Source: Actinomycetota bacterium (lineage in GTDB: Bacteria > Actinomycetota > Acidimicrobiia > Acidimicrobiales > Acidimicrobilacustridaceae). Taken from it: a stretch of DNA of 64,000 bases. Positions within the stretch are counted from its first letter, which is position 1. Each line of letters opens with the position of its first letter. A program made the translations under genes and the position numbers. A model generated the notes under the pieces. That model was given only the letters and a program-made list of their open reading frames with translations, was not told the origin of the DNA and did not search any database. Location of the stretch: contig JACPNV010000039.1 in assembly GCA_016185305.1 (NCBI GenBank), forward strand, positions 1 through 64,000, written 5' to 3'. This document shows, one piece after another, positions 41,174 to 49,387 of the stretch.

Positions 41174-41187
41174 TGACACCGACGTCA
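41174..41187. promoter_or_regulatory. Class A operator TGACAC-CGA-CGTCA
   Basis: Preceded by AGTCTAACC, giving a 15-bp block identical to that at 35638-35652. It is about 115 bp upstream of the acyl-CoA dehydrogenase start at 41303. The minus-strand TAGACT embedded in this block has no gene start downstream of it. Confidence 0.7.
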
Positions 41188-41302
41188 GTTATCTCGACAC
41201 ACGAAGGCGCCGGACGCACGGCCGCCGTGAGGCACGAGCTTGCGAGCGAGGCCCTGCGCGGCGGACAAGAGCGAGACGGCGGGGCCTGGCCCGGGTGCGC
41301 AA

Positions 41303-42403
41303 GTGGAGTTCACGTTCAGCGACGAGCAGGAGCAGTTGCGGGCCGCGGTGCGCGACTTCCTCGACCGCGAGGCGCCGCCGGCCTACGTCCGCAGCATGCT
41401 CGACGATTCCGGCGGCATCACCAGCGCGATGTGGGCCAAGGTCGTCGAGCTCGGGTGGACCGGCATGCTCGTGCCGGTCGAGCACGGCGGGCTCGGCATG
41501 GGCCTGGTCGATCTGCTCCCCGTGCAGGAAGAGATGGGGCGCACGACGTTCGCCGGCCCGTTCTTCTCGTCGGCGGTGCTCGCCACGTTGGCCGCGTCGC
41601 GGCTCGGCTTGCACGACCGGTTGCGGGCGCTGGCGACCGGCGCCACCCGCGGCGCGGTCGCACTGGACGAAGCGGGCCACGGCGACGTGGTCGATCGGGT
41701 GCGGACGCGAGCTAGCCGCAAGACGGGACGGTGGCTCCTCCATGGCGAGAAGCCGGTCGTGCTCGATGGGCACACGGCTGACTGGGTGCTCGTCGTGGCG
41801 CGCACGCAAGCGGGCATCGGAACGTTTGCGATCGAGGCGCCGGGCAAGCGCGGGCTGGCCGAGCCCGTGCCGACGTGGGACCCGACGCGCAAGGTGGCGC
41901 GCCTCGTCCTCGACGGTGTCGACGCCGAGCCGGTCGGCTCCGACGAGGACCAGACCGCGGCGTGGCGCCGGGTCGTCGACGACGCCTGCATCGCCCTGTG
42001 TGCCGAGCTGATCGGCACGATGGAGGCCGCCAACGGGCTCGCCGTCGAGTACGCCAAGTCGCGCGTGCAGTTCGATCGTCCCATCGCCACGTTCCAGGTC
42101 ATCAAGCACAAGGCCGCCGACATGCTCCACCGCCAAGAGCTGGCACGGGTCGGCACGCACTACGCGGCCTGGGCATCCGACACCGACGACTCCGCCCGTG
42201 AGCAGGCCGCGGCGATGGCGAAGGCGTTCGTCGCCGAGGCCGCCAACTACGTCACCAGCGAGTGCATCCAGATCCACGGCGGTGTCGGCTTCACGTGGGA
42301 CTGCGACGCGCACCTCCTCTACAAGCGGGCCAAGCAGAACGACCTGCTTCTTGGCTACCACGGCATCCACCGCGAGCGCGTTGCCGACCTCGTCCTCGGC
42401 TGA
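41303..42403 (+). CDS. Acyl-CoA dehydrogenase (Asp at catalytic-base position)
   Basis: A 366-residue dehydrogenase subunit from GTG 41303 (VEFTFSDEQEQLRAAVRDFLD). The SEPxxGSD loop is missing (DEAGHGDVVDRV in its place). The C-terminal domain has AVEYAKSRVQFDRPIATFQVIKHKAADM and IHGGVGFTWDCDAHLLYKRA, in which Asp stands where the partner-type subunits have Glu. It is the same subunit type as 19265-20278 and needs a partner for FAD binding. The acyl-CoA dehydrogenase at 38448-39680 is a candidate. Alternative start 41240 adds 21 low-quality residues. Confidence 0.87.
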   Translation: MEFTFSDEQEQLRAAVRDFLDREAPPAYVRSMLDDSGGITSAMWAKVVELGWTGMLVPVEHGGLGMGLVDLLPVQEEMGRTTFAGPFFSSAVLATLAASRLGLHDRLRALATGATRGAVALDEAGHGDVVDRVRTRASRKTGRWLLHGEKPVVLDGHTADWVLVVARTQAGIGTFAIEAPGKRGLAEPVPTWDPTRKVARLVLDGVDAEPVGSDEDQTAAWRRVVDDACIALCAELIGTMEAANGLAVEYAKSRVQFDRPIATFQVIKHKAADMLHRQELARVGTHYAAWASDTDDSAREQAAAMAKAFVAEAANYVTSECIQIHGGVGFTWDCDAHLLYKRAKQNDLLLGYHGIHRERVADLVLG

Positions 42404-42418
42404 AGGCGAGGTTCTCGG

Positions 42419-44635
42419 TCAGCGCTCGGGGACGGAGACGATCCAGCGGGGGGCGTCAGCGCCGAGACGGGCCTCGAGCTCGTCGGCGGGAAGCGGTCGG
42501 CTGAACAAGAAGCCTTGGCCCCGCGTGCAGCCGAGTCCGGCGATGGCGTCGGCTTGTCCGACCGACTCGATGCCCTCCGCCGTGACGGTGAGGTCGAGCG
42601 CGGCGGCAAGGGTGATGCTCGCCTCGACGATCGCATGGTCGTGGGCGTTGTCGAGCATCCCGTGGACGAAGCCCTTGTCGACCTTGATGTGGCTGATCGG
42701 GAGCCAGCGCAACGCGTCGAGCGACGAGTAGCCGGTGCCGAAGTCATCGATCGCAATGGCCAGGCCATGGTCGCGCAGGTCGGCGAGCGAGGAGACGGTC
42801 GCGTCGCGGTCGAGATGGATGGTGCTCTCGGTGAGCTCGATGCCAAGAGGAACCTCGTTCGTGCCCGCCTGCGCGCTCTTGATGACGGCGACGGTGTCTG
42901 GCCGGGCAAGATGCACGGCAGAGACGTTGACCCACAACGTCAGCGGGGCCGGCCGCCGCTCGTTCCAGCGGGCCACGCGGCGCAGAGCAGTCGCAAGGAC
43001 CCAGCGGTCGATCTCGACGACGATCCCGGCGTCCTCGGCGACGTCGATGAACTCACTCGGGAAGAGGAGCCCTCGCGCCGGGTGCTGCCATCGCGCTAGC
43101 GCTTCGATGGCGACGACCTCACCGGTCGCGAGGTCGACGATCGGTTGGTAATGGACGTCGAGCTCGCTCCGTTCGAGGGCAATGCCGAGGTCGCGTTCGG
43201 TCCCCCGCCGGAGGTGATGGACCTCTCGAAGGTGGTCGTCGAAGAAGACGCTGCGGTTCCGGCCCGACGCCTTGGCCCGGTAGAGGGCGGCATCGGCATC
43301 GCGGATGAGTTGTTCGGGATCGTCCCGCCCGAGCGTGCCGATCGCGATCCCGACGCTCGCCGTCGTGACCAGCGAGACGAGGCCGTGCTCGATCGGGTCG
43401 GCCACGAGCGCCCGCACCCGTTCTGCAAGCTTGAAGGCGGTGCCGGGGATGGCAACGTCGGGAAGCGCGACGACGAACTCGTCACCGCCGATGCGGGCCA
43501 CGGTGGCGATGCCCGATTCGGGTGTGGCGAGCCGCTCCGCGACCGCGCAGAGCACGCGGTCACCGAGGTCGTGACCGTGGGTGTCGTTCACGACCTTGAA
43601 CCGATCGAGGTCGACGAACAGCACGGCGATCGAGCGCGGGATGTCGTCGCCCAGCGCGGCAACCTGTTCCACGAACGCCCGGCGGTTCAGCAGACCGGTC
43701 AGGGGATCATGCAGCGCCTGGAACTGCAGCCGATCGACGTAATCGGTCCGCTCGATGGCGAGGCCCGCGAGCCGCGCGCCGAGCACGTACAGCGCCCACT
43801 GCTCGATGCGGGGCTCGCCCGGGTCGAAACGCAGGAAATCGACGGTGCCGATCATCGTGCCGTCGCCGGTCGAGGAGAGGATCGGGACCGTCCAGCACGA
43901 GCGGTACCGGTGTCGTTCGAGGACGGGACGCAGGTCTTCCCACAGCGGGTCGCCGAGCATCTCGGGCGAGACGACCTCCGAAGCGCGCTGGACCGCCTCG
44001 CCCATGGTGAGATGACCCCGCGTCGCGGGCGTGCCGTCGATGGCGTGGGCGAGGTCGGCGGGGACGTTCGGTGCGGACGCGACGTGGACCTCGCCGTCGC
44101 GGATGAGCGTGATGATGCAGTCGCCGCCGTCGCCGTGCCGTTCGACGAGGCGGGCGATGTCGTCCAGCGTCTCGCTGAGGGCCGGGTTGCGGACGAGCCG
44201 TTCGAGGACGGCGTACTCGTCGTTGGCCAGCGCTTGGGCGCGCTGCTCCTCGTCGATGTCGCGGATCTCGAGGACCATGCACTCGTACTCGGGATCGTCG
44301 AGCAGGTTGACGCCCGTCACGACCATCTGGCGGGGGGTGCCGTCGCCGCGCACGATCCGGTAGACCGCCGGCCCGCGCCGCCCGCTGTAGGTCTCGAGGC
44401 CGACAAACGAGTCGAGTACGCGGTCGGCATCGTCGGGATGCACGAACGAGAAGGGTTCCTTGCCCCGCCAGTCGTCGAGCGCGACGCCGAGCATGCCCGC
44501 GAGCCGATCGTTGCCCCAGAGGATGCGGATGTCGGCATCGAAGGCGACGACGCCGTGGTCGAGCGCGCCCCAGCGCGCTTCGTAGCGACGCTCTCGTTCA
44601 GCGATGGCGCGGTCCTTCTCGACCTCTTCCCGCAC
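42419..44635 (-). CDS. PAS-GAF-GGDEF-EAL cyclic-di-GMP enzyme
   Basis: A 738-residue cytoplasmic protein. A PAS domain occupies about 20-135 (VVAFDADIRILWGNDRLAGMLG), a GAF domain about 150-305, GGDEF about 310-470 with intact GGDEF at 383-387, and EAL about 485-735 with E511-A-L, DDFGTGYSSL and KVDKGF. Both diguanylate cyclase and phosphodiesterase signatures are complete, so it could make or destroy c-di-GMP depending on the sensory input. GTG 44635 is preceded at 7 nt by TACCCT on the same strand (leaderless). No membrane segment. Confidence 0.92.
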   Translation of the reverse strand: MREEVEKDRAIAERERRYEARWGALDHGVVAFDADIRILWGNDRLAGMLGVALDDWRGKEPFSFVHPDDADRVLDSFVGLETYSGRRGPAVYRIVRGDGTPRQMVVTGVNLLDDPEYECMVLEIRDIDEEQRAQALANDEYAVLERLVRNPALSETLDDIARLVERHGDGGDCIITLIRDGEVHVASAPNVPADLAHAIDGTPATRGHLTMGEAVQRASEVVSPEMLGDPLWEDLRPVLERHRYRSCWTVPILSSTGDGTMIGTVDFLRFDPGEPRIEQWALYVLGARLAGLAIERTDYVDRLQFQALHDPLTGLLNRRAFVEQVAALGDDIPRSIAVLFVDLDRFKVVNDTHGHDLGDRVLCAVAERLATPESGIATVARIGGDEFVVALPDVAIPGTAFKLAERVRALVADPIEHGLVSLVTTASVGIAIGTLGRDDPEQLIRDADAALYRAKASGRNRSVFFDDHLREVHHLRRGTERDLGIALERSELDVHYQPIVDLATGEVVAIEALARWQHPARGLLFPSEFIDVAEDAGIVVEIDRWVLATALRRVARWNERRPAPLTLWVNVSAVHLARPDTVAVIKSAQAGTNEVPLGIELTESTIHLDRDATVSSLADLRDHGLAIAIDDFGTGYSSLDALRWLPISHIKVDKGFVHGMLDNAHDHAIVEASITLAAALDLTVTAEGIESVGQADAIAGLGCTRGQGFLFSRPLPADELEARLGADAPRWIVSVPER

Positions 44636-44642
44636 GGCCCCA

Positions 44643-44648
44643 AGGGTA
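44643..44648 (-). promoter_or_regulatory. -10 TACCCT, 7-nt spacer to GTG 44635 (leaderless promoter)
   Basis: On the minus strand TACCCT is followed by TGGGGCC and GTG. It matches the geometry of other leaderless starts in this window. Confidence 0.45.
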
Positions 44649-44684
44649 CGGGCTGGCAGTGGCGTGCGCTCGGGTCGGGTCCGA

Positions 44685-45935
44685 TCAGACGATGCCGGTG
44701 GCGATGTGGTCCTCCAGCTCGCTGCCGGTCAAACCGACCAGCCCGCACCAGATGTCTTCGTTGTGCTCGCCCAACTGGGGTGCGCTCGACGGTTCGATGG
44801 TCTCCTCGCCGGTGAACCGCGGGAAGGGCGCCTGCTGGCGCACGGGACCGATGGTCGAGTCGTCGATGGTGATGAGGTCGTGGCGAGCGATCATGTGCTC
44901 GTCGGCTGCGATGTCGGCCGCGGTGTACGCGGTCGCGACGGGGACGTCATGCTCGACGCACGCCGCCTCGATCTCGGCGGCGCTCAGGGTGCGCGTCCAC
45001 GCCGCGACGAGGTCGTTGATCTCGTCCGAGCGCTGGGCTCGATCGGCGAGGCGGCCGAAGCGCGGGTCGCTGGCAAGGTCGGGCCGGTCCATCGCGGCGC
45101 ACAGCCGCCGGAAGTTGGTGTCAGAGCCGGCGACGATGCACACGAACCGGCCGTCGGCGCTGGGGTAGTTGTCGAGGGGCGCCGAGTTGGCGAGCCGGTT
45201 CCCTTCCCGCCCGCGGACGAGGCCGAGCTTGTCGTAGGCGGCGATGGTCCATTCGAGGACGCGCAGCACCGAACCGTAGAGGCATGCATCGATGACTGCG
45301 CCCCGCCCTGCGCGTTCGTCGCGGCCCGCGTCGCGCCGGTAGAGCGCGGCTGTGGCGGCCTGGGCGGCGAACACGCCGGTGAGGTAGTCGCTTATCGTCA
45401 CGCCGACGCGCACGGGGGGTCGGTCGGGGTAGCCGGTGAGATGGAGGAGACCGCCGTAGCCGATGCCGAGCCGGTCGAGGCCGGGGCGGCTGGACTTCGG
45501 GCCGTCCTGGCCGAACACCGAGATGCGCACCATCACGATCCGCGGGTCGAGATCGTGCGGTCCGATGTTCCACTTCTCCATGGTGCCGGGCCGGAAGTTC
45601 TCGCAGATCACATCGGCATGCTCGCCGAGCCGGCGGAACAGCTCTTGCCCGGCCGGCTGGCGGAGGTCGCAGGTGACGCTCTTGCGCCCCCGCCCCTCGA
45701 CTGCCCAGAACAGCGAGTAACCGGGATCGTCGGGCCCGTGGTTCTCGCCGGTGCCAGCCGTGCCCGACCCGTCGCGCCGCACGAACGGCCCGATGGCGCG
45801 CATGAAGTCGCCCGCCCCCGGCTGCTCGACCTTGATGACCTCCGCCCCCTGCTCGCCGAGCAGGCCGGCGCAGAACGGGGCGGAGATGCGCGTGCCGGCA
45901 TCGATGACCCGGACGCCGGTCAACGGTCCACTCAT
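44685..45935 (-). CDS. CaiB/BaiF family (class III) CoA transferase
   Basis: A 416-residue family III CoA transferase moving CoA between carboxylic acids. The N-terminal GVRVIDAGTRISAPFCAGLLGEQGAEVIKVEQPGAGD is characteristic, RPGLDRLGIGYGGL contains the catalytic Asp, and RGRKSVTCDLRQPAGQ is the CoA-binding region. Family members act in bile acid, carnitine and steroid degradation. Start ATG 45935. It is followed by the c-di-GMP enzyme gene on the same strand after 49 nt. The preceding zinc-ribbon gene ends 12 nt upstream and may be in the same operon. Confidence 0.9.
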   Translation of the reverse strand: MSGPLTGVRVIDAGTRISAPFCAGLLGEQGAEVIKVEQPGAGDFMRAIGPFVRRDGSGTAGTGENHGPDDPGYSLFWAVEGRGRKSVTCDLRQPAGQELFRRLGEHADVICENFRPGTMEKWNIGPHDLDPRIVMVRISVFGQDGPKSSRPGLDRLGIGYGGLLHLTGYPDRPPVRVGVTISDYLTGVFAAQAATAALYRRDAGRDERAGRGAVIDACLYGSVLRVLEWTIAAYDKLGLVRGREGNRLANSAPLDNYPSADGRFVCIVAGSDTNFRRLCAAMDRPDLASDPRFGRLADRAQRSDEINDLVAAWTRTLSAAEIEAACVEHDVPVATAYTAADIAADEHMIARHDLITIDDSTIGPVRQQAPFPRFTGEETIEPSSAPQLGEHNEDIWCGLVGLTGSELEDHIATGIV

Positions 45936-45947
45936 GCGGTCATTTGA

Positions 45948-46298
45948 TCACGAGCTCCGCGGGGTGGCTCGGGCGCGAGCCGCGAGCACCTTCACGACGT
46001 CGCCGCTTCCACCGGCGCGCAGCTCGGGGCCGGCGAAGAGCAAGCCCTTCGCCCCGCAGTTCGGGCAGCCGAGGGGGAACACGTGACCTTCGCCCGCCGC
46101 GCTCTCGTACCGGATCATGCCGCCGATGAGGACGCCGTTGGCCGGGTGGTACTTGTCGCATTCGAGGCAGCAGATCTCGTCGTACTCGATGCAGAAGCCC
46201 ATCGAGGTGTAGCCGGCGTCTTCGAGCTCGAGCACCGAGTTGGTGAAGCTGAAGCGGGAATCGACGGCGTGCGGTCCAGCAGTGTGGGTGGGGGACAT
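45948..46298 (-). CDS. Zinc-ribbon-like protein of unknown function
   Basis: A 116-residue protein from ATG 46298 with AGG upstream. Two Cys pairs, CCLEC and CPNC, are separated by about 37 residues and probably bind one zinc ion. EYDEICCLECDKYHPANGVLIGGMIRYES and FPLGCPNCGAKGLLF are the recognisable stretches. It ends 12 nt before the CoA transferase start, so it could be a small accessory protein of that operon. No family named. Confidence 0.65.
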   Translation of the reverse strand: MSPTHTAGPHAVDSRFSFTNSVLELEDAGYTSMGFCIEYDEICCLECDKYHPANGVLIGGMIRYESAAGEGHVFPLGCPNCGAKGLLFAGPELRAGGSGDVVKVLAARARATPRSS

Positions 46299-46431
46299 GG
46301 GAGCAACCTTTCGTGTCGCTCGCTGCCACGCTCGCGCGACGAGCGGCAGCGCCTCGGCACTCCACCCGCTGCGGCCCGACAGGATATCGGCCGCGGTTGC
46401 ACCGATGGCGGACCCAGGCTCCAGTTGCCCG

Positions 46432-46446
46432 GGGGGCTGCGCCCCC
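46432..46446. repeat. GGGGGC-TGC-GCCCCC hairpin, inverse copy of the element at 21134
   Basis: The hairpin and about 40 flanking bases match, on the opposite strand, the sequence at 21107-21153 (GGAGCGCTC..., then GCAACT on the far side). It lies between divergent genes, so here it is not a terminator. The interval 46299-46621 otherwise holds only a second short repeat (46517-46548), the operator at 46587 and the promoter at 46610. Confidence 0.45.
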
Positions 46447-46516
46447 ACGCGCTCTCCGCTGACGCTCCGAGCGCTCCCCATCGCCGGCGGGCTCCCTGGC
46501 GGTCGCGCCGCCGGCC

Positions 46517-46548
46517 GGCGCTTGCCGCATAGCCAACAACTTGTCGAT
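46517..46548. repeat. Short dispersed repeat shared with 759-791
   Basis: GGCGCTTGCCGCAT and CAACAACTTGTCGAT in the same order as GGCGCTTGCCACAT and CAACAAGTTGTCGAT at 759-791, with only a few differences and a 2-3 nt indel. Both are non-coding and upstream of dehydrogenase genes. Possibly remnants of a mobile element. Confidence 0.45.
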
Positions 46549-46586
46549 CTGTGGCCGCAAGCGCCTAAGCAGGCGGCGTGTAGATC

Positions 46587-46599
46587 TGACGGGGCGTCA
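46587..46599. promoter_or_regulatory. Class B operator ATCTGACG-GGG-CGTCAGGT
   Basis: Core TGACGGGGCGTCA with flanks extending the palindrome to 8-bp arms (one mismatch). It lies 23 bp before ATG 46622 of fadE30 and ends 10 bp before the -10 hexamer, a repressing position. Confidence 0.75.
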
Positions 46600-46609
46600 G
46601 GTCCCGTCG

Positions 46610-46615
46610 TACACT
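46610..46615 (+). promoter_or_regulatory. -10 TACACT, 6-nt spacer to ATG 46622 (leaderless promoter)
   Basis: TACACT followed by six bases and the fadE30 start codon. No ribosome site is present. The class B operator covers the -25 to -35 region. Confidence 0.55.
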
Positions 46616-46621
46616 GACCCG

Positions 46622-47830
46622 ATGGACCTGCGGTTCACGGCCGAGGAGGAGGCGTTTCGGGACGAGGCGCGCACCTATCTCGAAGCCTTGCTCGGCGGGG
46701 AGTTCGCCGACGTCCGCGGGCGGGGCGGGCCGGGTGACGAGCACGCGTGCTTCGAGGAGCGCCTCGCGTGGGAGCGCCGCTTGGGCGCGGACGGGTGGTC
46801 GTGCGTCGGCTGGCCGGCCGAGCACGGCGGGCGCGAGCTGCCGATCCATCTTCAAGTGATCTGGTACGAGGAGTACGCGCGAGCCGGAGGTCCGGGCCGG
46901 CTGGGCCACATCGGCGAGGGCCTGATCGGCCCGACGCTCATCCACTTCGGTTCACCCGGCCAGCAGCGGAGGTTCCTGCCCAAGATCCGCCTCGGCGACG
47001 AGCTGTGGTGTCAGGGCTACAGCGAACCGAACGCGGGAAGCGATCTGGCGAACGTCCAGACCCGAGCCGAGCTCGACGGCGACCAGTTTGTGATCAACGG
47101 CCAGAAGGTGTGGACCTCCGGGGCGCAGACCAGCGACTGGTGCTTTCTGCTCGCACGGACTGACCGTGCGGCCCGCAAGCACCACGGCATCTCGTTCCTC
47201 CTCCTCGGCATGGATGCCCCCGGCATCGAGATCCATCCGATCGTGCAGCTCACCGGCACGTCGGAGTTCAACGAGGTCTTCCTCTCCGACGCTCGCACGC
47301 CCGCAGATCTCGTCGTCGGCGGCGTGAACAACGGCTGGAGGGTGGCGATGGGCCTGCTCTCCTTCGAGCGGGGCGCGTCGACGCTTGCCCAACAGTTCGC
47401 GTTCGAGCGGGAGCTGCGTGCCATCGTCGACACCGCGCGAGCGAACGGCCTCGCGGCCGATCCGGCGTGGCGCCAGCGGTTGGCAGACCTGCACGGCCGG
47501 CTCGAGATCATGCGGTGGAACACGCTCCGCATGTTGACCAACGCCGGCAATCCCGAGCTGTCGCGCGAGGCATACGTCGGCAAGCTCTACTGGGCCCGGC
47601 TGCATCGCGATCTCGGCGAGGCGTTCGTCGACGTGCTCGGTGTGGACGGACTGCTGTGCCAGCAGGGCGTGAAGGAGGAGGGCTCGATCATCGACGATTA
47701 CGCACTCACTCCGGCGCAACGGCTGTTCTTGTTCACACGGTCGGACACGATCTACGGCGGCTCCAACCAGATCCAGCGCAACATCATCGGTGAGCGGGCG
47801 CTGGGTCTGCCGCCCGAACCCAAGCTCTGA
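46622..47830 (+). CDS. fadE30: Acyl-CoA dehydrogenase FadE30 (HIP/ring C-D catabolism)
   Basis: A 402-residue acyl-CoA dehydrogenase that matches mycobacterial FadE30 (Rv3560c) along its length: EFRDEARTYLE, GGPGDEHACFEERLAWERRL, WCQGYSEPNAGSDLANVQT, VWTSGAQTSDWCFLLART, IVQLTGTSEFNEVF and the ending DTIYGGSNQIQRNIIGERALGLP. In mycobacteria it desaturates 5-hydroxy-HIP-CoA, the bicyclic product left from rings C and D. It is followed after 28 nt by ipdF, the same pair as Rv3560c-Rv3559c. Its leaderless promoter carries a class B operator. Confidence 0.9.
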   Translation: MDLRFTAEEEAFRDEARTYLEALLGGEFADVRGRGGPGDEHACFEERLAWERRLGADGWSCVGWPAEHGGRELPIHLQVIWYEEYARAGGPGRLGHIGEGLIGPTLIHFGSPGQQRRFLPKIRLGDELWCQGYSEPNAGSDLANVQTRAELDGDQFVINGQKVWTSGAQTSDWCFLLARTDRAARKHHGISFLLLGMDAPGIEIHPIVQLTGTSEFNEVFLSDARTPADLVVGGVNNGWRVAMGLLSFERGASTLAQQFAFERELRAIVDTARANGLAADPAWRQRLADLHGRLEIMRWNTLRMLTNAGNPELSREAYVGKLYWARLHRDLGEAFVDVLGVDGLLCQQGVKEEGSIIDDYALTPAQRLFLFTRSDTIYGGSNQIQRNIIGERALGLPPEPKL

Positions 47831-47858
47831 CTGAACAGGCCGACGGAAAGGCTGCGCC

Positions 47859-48641
47859 ATGCCCGCTCCGACCCCCGGTTACGTGCCGGGCCACCAACTT
47901 CTCGAAGGCAAGACCGTCGTCGTGACCGCGGCGGCAGGAACCGGCATCGGCTTCGCGGTGGCGCGCCGTTGCGCCGAAGAAGGCGCCAGGGTGCTGATCT
48001 CTGACATCCACGAGCGCCGCCTGGCCGAGGCCGTCGATCGGCTCGCGGAGCTCACCGGTTGGACGGCGCCATCGGTGCTGTGCAACGTGACATCCGAGGA
48101 GGATGTGCAGCGGCTCTTCGATCGCGCGATCACCGATCTCGGTCATGTCGACGTCGTCATGAACAACGCCGGCCTCGGCGGCACCGCCAAGCTCGTCGAC
48201 ATGACCGACGAGCAATGGTTCTCGGTCCTCGAGGTCACGCTCACGGGAACCATGCGCACCACCCGTGCCGCGCTGCGCCACATGACCGAGCGCGGCACCG
48301 GCGTGATCGTCAACAACGCTTCAGTTGTGGGTTGGCGTGCGCAGGACGGCCAGTGCCACTACGCCGCCGCCAAAGCCGGGGTGATGGCGCTCACGCGATG
48401 TGCGGCGATCGAGGCCGCCTCCTCGGGCGTGCGCATCAACGCCGTGGCGCCGAGTCTGGCCATGCACCCGTTCCTGGCCAAGGTCACCACCGAAGAGCTC
48501 CTCGATGAGCTCACCGCCCGTGAGGCGTTCGGCCGGGCAGCAGAACCGTGGGAGGTCGCCAACGTCATGGTCTTCCTGGCGAGCGACTACTCGTCCTACA
48601 TGACGGGCGAGGTCGTGTCCGTGAGCTCTCAGCACCCGTGA
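47859..48641 (+). CDS. ipdF: IpdF, 5-hydroxy-steroid-acid-CoA dehydrogenase
   Basis: A 260-residue SDR closely matching IpdF (Rv3559c): GHQLLEGKTVVVTAAAGTGIG (cofactor motif at 23-31), ISDIHERRLAE, NNAGLGG, VIVNNASVVGWRAQ with Ser155, HYAAAKAGVMALTRC with Tyr168 and Lys172, and the family-typical end FLASDYSSYMTGEVVSVSSQHP. It oxidises the ring hydroxyl of HIP-derived CoA thioesters. AAGG stands upstream of ATG 47859. Co-transcribed with fadE30. Confidence 0.9.
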   Translation: MPAPTPGYVPGHQLLEGKTVVVTAAAGTGIGFAVARRCAEEGARVLISDIHERRLAEAVDRLAELTGWTAPSVLCNVTSEEDVQRLFDRAITDLGHVDVVMNNAGLGGTAKLVDMTDEQWFSVLEVTLTGTMRTTRAALRHMTERGTGVIVNNASVVGWRAQDGQCHYAAAKAGVMALTRCAAIEAASSGVRINAVAPSLAMHPFLAKVTTEELLDELTAREAFGRAAEPWEVANVMVFLASDYSSYMTGEVVSVSSQHP

Positions 48642-48731
48642 CTTTCCGCCGGCGATGATCCGCCGGCGCCCACCGGAGCGCGTCACTGCTTCAAGCCGTA
48701 TTCTTGGCCTTCACATGGAAGGGCGTCGTTG

Positions 48732-49385
48732 GTGATCACCGTCGACCAGGCACTCGATCGGCTCATCGAGTCGTGCCCCTCCTTCCTCGGCGCGACCGAT
48801 CTCTACGAGTACATGCAGTGGTCCGAGGAAGAGGACACGCCCGACCCGTTCGTCCGCGTCGCGACCTTCGCCCAACACGTCGTGAGGTTGGCCGAAGCCG
48901 GCGATGCCGACGATCTGCCCACCGTCTTCACGACACTCGATCAGCTCATCGAAGAGGGCGATCCCGACACCGTCGAGTTGGTTCGGCTCGGCTTCGTCGA
49001 GAGCTTGCAGAACATCTGCTCGCATGAGGACGTGAAGGTCACCGCGAACGACATCCTTCCGTTGCTCGGGCCGGCGGCCACAGACGTGTGGATCGAGCTC
49101 GAAGCGCTGTGGGCCGCCGCGTCGCAGTCGTTGCACGATGTCCCCCGAGCGTCCGAAGGCGACTACCTCGGCGTCGACGATCCCAACCTGAAGCTCTACC
49201 TCCGCATCGGCAAGCGGCGCCTGCCAAACGGCTCGCTGGTCAGCGCCACCGACATCCTTCGCTACGAGACGGCCGTCGCCGATGCCACCTGGCGCTCGCC
49301 GGAAGCACGCCGGCGCGTCAACGTCACGTCGCTCGTCGTCGGCCTGGCCCTGGCGCTCGCCCTGGCGATAGCGATCTTCCGGTAG
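48732..49385 (+). CDS. Tail-anchored protein of unknown function
   Basis: A 217-residue mostly helical acidic protein (DQALDRLIESCPSFLGATDLYEYMQW...FAQHVVRLAEAGDADDLPTVFTTLDQLIEEG) ending in one C-terminal membrane helix (LVVGLALALALAIAIF) and a single Arg, so it should be anchored by its tail with the bulk in the cytoplasm. Start GTG 48732 (or TTG 48729). No ATG is available in frame nearby. Its stop lies 2 nt from the stop of a convergent lipoprotein gene. No family assigned with confidence. Confidence 0.7.
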   Translation: MITVDQALDRLIESCPSFLGATDLYEYMQWSEEEDTPDPFVRVATFAQHVVRLAEAGDADDLPTVFTTLDQLIEEGDPDTVELVRLGFVESLQNICSHEDVKVTANDILPLLGPAATDVWIELEALWAAASQSLHDVPRASEGDYLGVDDPNLKLYLRIGKRRLPNGSLVSATDILRYETAVADATWRSPEARRRVNVTSLVVGLALALALAIAIFR

Positions 49386-49387
49386 CG

